From positions 1,981,501 to 2,045,500 of the forward strand of contig NZ_CP060393.1 in the NCBI RefSeq assembly GCF_014274685.1: DNA of 64,000 nt, read 5' to 3'. Below are positions 61,002 to 64,000 of the stretch, piece by piece; the first letter of the stretch is position 1, and every line of letters starts with the position of its first letter. The notes under the pieces were generated by a model. The model saw nothing but the letters and a program-made list of their open reading frames with translations. It did no database searches and was not told where the DNA came from. A program made the translations under genes and the position numbers. Source of the DNA: Edaphobacter sp. 4G125. GTDB taxonomy: Bacteria > Acidobacteriota > Terriglobia > Terriglobales > Acidobacteriaceae.

Positions 61002-62522
61002 ATGAGATGCCAATTTTTGCGTTCCGCTATCTGCGTCTTCATCGTGTTGAACACATTGTTTACCGGGGTTCAGAGCCGTGCTCAGGAATCCAGCGTTGCG
61101 AAGGATCGAGAGGTCGAGGAGCTACGCCAGACGGTGCGAGATCTGGCAGCGAGGGTTGCTGCGCTGGAGGAACAGTTACACAAGCAAACTACGGTGGCTG
61201 TTCCTGCGCTGTCGACGACTTTGAATGATGGGACACCAACGGTGGCTTCGTCCAGCTCTTTGAGTGCGGTGAAAGAGTCTGAGGTTTCGAAGGGAGTGGC
61301 TGCGCCAGCAGAGTCATCAAATCCGGCGGTGGCGAAGAGTTCGAGCGCTGCGCCAGCAGAGTCGCAGGTGGCAGCGGTTGTCCCAGCACAGCTGCCGGGT
61401 GGAGCTACGCTGAACTACTACTTCGATGGCTACTATGGTTATGACTTCAACCATCCCACTGGGAGGGTGCAATACCTGCGTGCCTATGACGTTTTGAGCA
61501 ATGCCTTCAGCATCAATCAGGCGGGGCTGGTGCTGGCGATGGACCCGAATGTAGAGGAAGGGCGACGATATGGTGTGCGCCTGGATCTTCAGTTCGGACA
61601 GGCGACGGAGACCTTGCAAGGGAATCCAGCGAACGAACCCAGACCGGAGATCTACCGGAACATTTTTCAGGCTTATGGAACCTATGTCTTCCCAGTGGGC
61701 AAGGGGCTAACGGTGGATGTAGGGAAGTGGTCGAGCTCGATGGGAATCGAAGGCAACTATACGAAGGACCAGATGAATTACACGCGGTCGTTCTTCTTCA
61801 ATTACCTGCCGTTCTATCACATGGGCGTGAGGGCAAATTACAAGTTGAATGACAAGGTAGCGGTGAACTACTGGCTGGTGAATGGGACACAACAGTCGGA
61901 GCCGACGAATTCGTTCAAAGATGAATTGTTTGGGTTGGCGTTGCAGCCGAAGAAGAATGTGTCGTGGACGATCAACTATTACCTTGGCCAGGACCATCCT
62001 GATGTGACGCAGAATCCGCAAGGCTGTGGAACGGCTCCGATACAACCGGGACTATGTCTCCAACCAATCACGCCAGCGCCGGACGGGAAGCAGCACATCT
62101 TCGATACCTATGCGACATGGAATGTAACCCCGAAGCTGACGTTGGCAGGGGAAGGGGATTATGTGATTTCGCGGTTGTGGAAGAATGCTGCTCCGGGCCA
62201 GTCTTCCGCGCCTTCGCATGTGATTGGCGGGGCGGCGTACGCACGGTATCAGTGGACTCCGAAGATGGCTCTGGCAGGAAGAACGGAGTATCTATCGGAT
62301 CGTGGAGGATTATTCAGTGGAACAACACAGGCTCTAAAGGAATTTACGGGTACGTATGAGTACAAGGTGGCGGATGGTCTGCTAACGCGACTGGAGTATC
62401 GGAGGGACTGGACGAACAGGCCGTTCTTTTTGACGAACAAGCCGGGAGTGTTGTCGCAGAATCAGGACACGCTTACGGTGGGGTTGGTTTGGTGGTATGG
62501 CGGGAAGCAGGGGGCTTGGTAA
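61002..62522 (+). CDS. Outer membrane beta-barrel porin (bbp2/OmpL-like) with N-terminal coiled coil
   Basis: A 506-residue exported protein: signal peptide, then a heptad segment (REVEELRQTVRDLAARVAAL and EEQLHKQ), an Ala/Ser/Pro-rich linker (to about residue 125) and a barrel beginning LNYYFDGYYGYDFNHPTG. Alternating aromatic strands such as VAVNYWLVNGTQQSEP and VSWTINYYLGQDHPDV, and LRTRLEYR-like endings, match the 'putative outer membrane beta-barrel porin-2' group. Coiled coils before such barrels may span the periplasm towards the peptidoglycan. Transcribed alone. Confidence 0.85.
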   Translation: MRCQFLRSAICVFIVLNTLFTGVQSRAQESSVAKDREVEELRQTVRDLAARVAALEEQLHKQTTVAVPALSTTLNDGTPTVASSSSLSAVKESEVSKGVAAPAESSNPAVAKSSSAAPAESQVAAVVPAQLPGGATLNYYFDGYYGYDFNHPTGRVQYLRAYDVLSNAFSINQAGLVLAMDPNVEEGRRYGVRLDLQFGQATETLQGNPANEPRPEIYRNIFQAYGTYVFPVGKGLTVDVGKWSSSMGIEGNYTKDQMNYTRSFFFNYLPFYHMGVRANYKLNDKVAVNYWLVNGTQQSEPTNSFKDELFGLALQPKKNVSWTINYYLGQDHPDVTQNPQGCGTAPIQPGLCLQPITPAPDGKQHIFDTYATWNVTPKLTLAGEGDYVISRLWKNAAPGQSSAPSHVIGGAAYARYQWTPKMALAGRTEYLSDRGGLFSGTTQALKEFTGTYEYKVADGLLTRLEYRRDWTNRPFFLTNKPGVLSQNQDTLTVGLVWWYGGKQGAW

Positions 62523-62573
62523 AAGGCGAAGTCCCGGCGCAAGATCGCCGGGACTTCATAGAATTGAGGCTTA

Positions 62574-63533
62574 TTAGTCTAAAAAGCGCTTGGCAATGCC
62601 TTCGTAGGCGTCGATTCGTCGGTCGCGTAGAAAGGGCCAGTGTTGGCGGGTGATCTCGATGAGCTTGGGGTCGAGGTCGGCATAGAGGATCTCTTCCTTG
62701 TCGTGGCTTGCCTGGGCGATGATGCGGCCGAAGGGGTCGGCGATGAAGCTTCCGCCCCAGAACTCGAGGCCGGATTGTGGGGTGTGGTCGCCGGGGCCGC
62801 GAAGCTCGACGGTGGCGGGGTTGCCGTCGGCGGCGGTGGTCTTGAATTTCACGTCGCCGTGCTCGTGGCCTACGCGGTTGACGGCGCAGGCGAAGACTCC
62901 GTTGGCGATGGCGTGGGCGCGCTGGGCAGTCTGCCAGGCGGAGTACTGTGCCTCGCCGAACTCCGATTTTTCGGACGGGTGCCAGCCGATAGCGGTGGGG
63001 AAGAAGAGGATCTCTGCGCCGCGGAGGGCGGTGAGGCGAGCGCCTTCGGGGTACCACTGATCCCAGCAGACGAGGGTGCCGACGGGTCCTTGCGAGGTCT
63101 GCGTGGTCTTGAAGCCGAGGTCACCGGGTGTGAAGTAAAACTTCTCGTAGTAGAGCGGGTCGTCAGGGATGTGCATCTTGCGGTAGACGTCGGCGATGCG
63201 GCCATCCTTCTCGATGGTGACGGCGGTGTTGTGGTAGAGGCCAGGGGCTCGGCGCTCAAACAGGGAGGCGACGAGGACGACGCCAGTCTCGCAGCAAACC
63301 TGAGAGAGTTTTTCGGTAGACGGGCCGGGGATGGATTCAGCAAGGCCAAAGAGGCCGTGGTCTTCGCGCTGGCAGAAGTATTGCGCCCGGAAGAGCTCGG
63401 GGAGGCAGACGAGAGTCGCTCCCTGGCGTGCGGCCTCGTAGACTCGTTCGGCCGCCTTGTCGAGGTTGAGCTGAGTATCGGGCGAGCAGGACATCTGGAT
63501 GAGGGCGACGCGGCGAATCGAGGTCTTGTTCAT
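62574..63533 (-). CDS. aguB: N-carbamoylputrescine amidase (nitrilase family)
   Basis: A 319-residue carbon-nitrogen hydrolase with the Glu46-Lys119-Cys156 triad in LPELFRAQYF, YRKMHIPDDP and VCWDQWYPEGARL. HIPDDPLYYEKFYFTPGDLG and AIGWHPSEKSEFG are typical of AguB, which releases ammonia and CO2 from N-carbamoylputrescine to give putrescine. The agmatine deiminase partner is not in the window, so the name rests on sequence alone. It diverges from the glutamine-synthetase-like gene. Confidence 0.88.
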   Translation of the reverse strand: MNKTSIRRVALIQMSCSPDTQLNLDKAAERVYEAARQGATLVCLPELFRAQYFCQREDHGLFGLAESIPGPSTEKLSQVCCETGVVLVASLFERRAPGLYHNTAVTIEKDGRIADVYRKMHIPDDPLYYEKFYFTPGDLGFKTTQTSQGPVGTLVCWDQWYPEGARLTALRGAEILFFPTAIGWHPSEKSEFGEAQYSAWQTAQRAHAIANGVFACAVNRVGHEHGDVKFKTTAADGNPATVELRGPGDHTPQSGLEFWGGSFIADPFGRIIAQASHDKEEILYADLDPKLIEITRQHWPFLRDRRIDAYEGIAKRFLD

Positions 63534-63846
63534 AGCTTCTCTCTATCTTACTAAGGGCTTTTTCGAGCGAGAACGCGGCCCGCATTACGGACGAAAGAAT
63601 TTGTGCGAAGCGGCGCGGGTCTTTCGAAGATGAGCCGACATTGCAGGTCCGGTAGCGTGCTGCCAGGAAGGGCGCCGTTTTGCGGCCAGAACACGCGAAA
63701 ACTCCTTTTTTCGTGCGGGGATTTCTGTTAGTTTTTAAAAAGGTCTCCTGCCCACGATGCCAGCGGACCTTGCCTCCACCCACACAACCAATTTCCGTTT
63801 AGCCGACCCTGGTCGTCGTGTATCTCATTGCAGAAGGAGCAAGACG
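63534..63846. other. Divergent control region between aguB and a glnA-like gene
   Basis: 313 bases with T-rich runs (CTCCTTTTTT near 63701, TTTTTAAAAA near 63733) and a GC-rich middle. AAGGAG at 63834-63839 is the ribosome site of the following gene. I see no convincing NtrC-type or sigma-54 site and no gene. Confidence 0.5.
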
Positions 63847-64000
63847 TTGAGCGAATTTCGTGATTTTCTGGAGCTTTCCTACTCTGAACTTGAGGATTTG
63901 AATCTTCAGGCCAAGGAGCAGCGCAAGAAGCGCGTTGCTGCCGATGTGATTCAGGAGGAGCGTCTCAAGTACCTGACCGACGAGCGCCGCATTAAGGCCG
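63847..64000 (+). CDS. Glutamine synthetase family protein, N-terminal part (runs off the window)
   Basis: TTG 63847, 7 bases after AAGGAG, opens a frame that continues to the window end (51 codons). The sequence SEFRDFLELSYSELEDLNLQ and QEERLKYLTDERRIKA resembles, from memory, the N-terminal extension of the glutamine synthetases of acidobacteria and relatives, which precedes the beta-grasp domain. Too short to contain any active-site residue, so the assignment is provisional. Confidence 0.55.
   Translation, partial: MSEFRDFLELSYSELEDLNLQAKEQRKKRVAADVIQEERLKYLTDERRIKA

Noticed and set aside
62640..63554. 304-codon open frame on the plus strand opposite the amidase gene
   Set aside because: It is the mirror of a strongly conserved nitrilase gene in a GC-biased codon frame; its protein is low-complexity Val/Gly/Asp/Glu with no recognisable motif and no ribosome site.

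Overview
The window looks like a chromosomal segment of an acidobacterium, most likely Terriglobia/Acidobacteriaceae. This is inference from gene content and style: moderate GC, a secreted S53 peptidase with a membrane/GCGG cassette inside its Ig-like tail, M16 and HExPGH (DUF885) peptidases, plant-polysaccharide hydrolases, Gfo/Idh/MocA plus sugar-isomerase pairs, a DUF3106 protein behind an ECF sigma/zinc anti-sigma pair, and short intergenic repeats. No rRNA, phage, plasmid or CRISPR locus is visible. One tRNA (Val, CAC) and one decayed IS3-type transposase are present.

Layout. 1-3.4 kb: end of an exopolysaccharide cluster (WcaI-type glycosyltransferase, gmd, fcl for GDP-L-fucose), convergent with recQ. 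5.3-11.4 kb: a sugar/sugar-acid catabolic locus (zinc alcohol dehydrogenase, fucose-isomerase-like protein, DHDPS-family aldolase, GntR/FCD regulator, MFS transporter) with a candidate TGTCGACA operator at two promoters and the wreck of a GH127 gene. 11.5-15.8 kb: YfcE-type phosphodiesterase, HAD phosphatase and a two-gene M16 peptidase. 15.9-22.5 kb: polysaccharide use (GH2, ROK regulator, GH105, alginate-lyase-like protein). 22.8-28.3 kb: a fadN-fadA-fadE beta-oxidation operon whose promoter carries an 18-bp palindrome between -35 and -10. 28.6-31.4 kb: S53 peptidase. 31.4-35.3 kb: ppk1, divergent from an ECF sigma operon with a small membrane protein, a 58-residue coiled-coil microprotein and an 11-mer-repeat exported protein.

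35.3-40.5 kb: ctaA, proC, a DUF885 peptidase, a degenerate sigma-54-activator-like regulator and a bacilliredoxin. 40.9-47 kb: murB, modABC and thrC-thrB, with a strong terminator after thrB. 47-53.4 kb: IS3 remnant, then a tripartite RND efflux operon. 53.5-57.2 kb: tRNA-Val, ECF sigma factor, zinc anti-sigma, DUF3106 protein, TlpA-like thioredoxin fusion. 57.2-58.1 kb: a non-coding stretch packed with small hairpins and a 42-bp tandem repeat. 58.1-64 kb: sugar isomerase/epimerase plus Gfo/Idh/MocA oxidoreductase, cupin, outer-membrane porin, N-carbamoylputrescine amidase, and the first 51 codons of what is probably a glutamine synthetase.

The features most worth follow-up are the fadNAE operator, the regulator at 39.0-40.0 kb that lacks the GAFTGA loop and the Walker B acids, the four-gene ECF operon at 33.7-35.3 kb, the membrane cassette in the S53 peptidase, and the hairpin array at 57.6-57.9 kb. 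I did not find a gene set that I can call a wholly new system. Everything was read by eye, without database searches.
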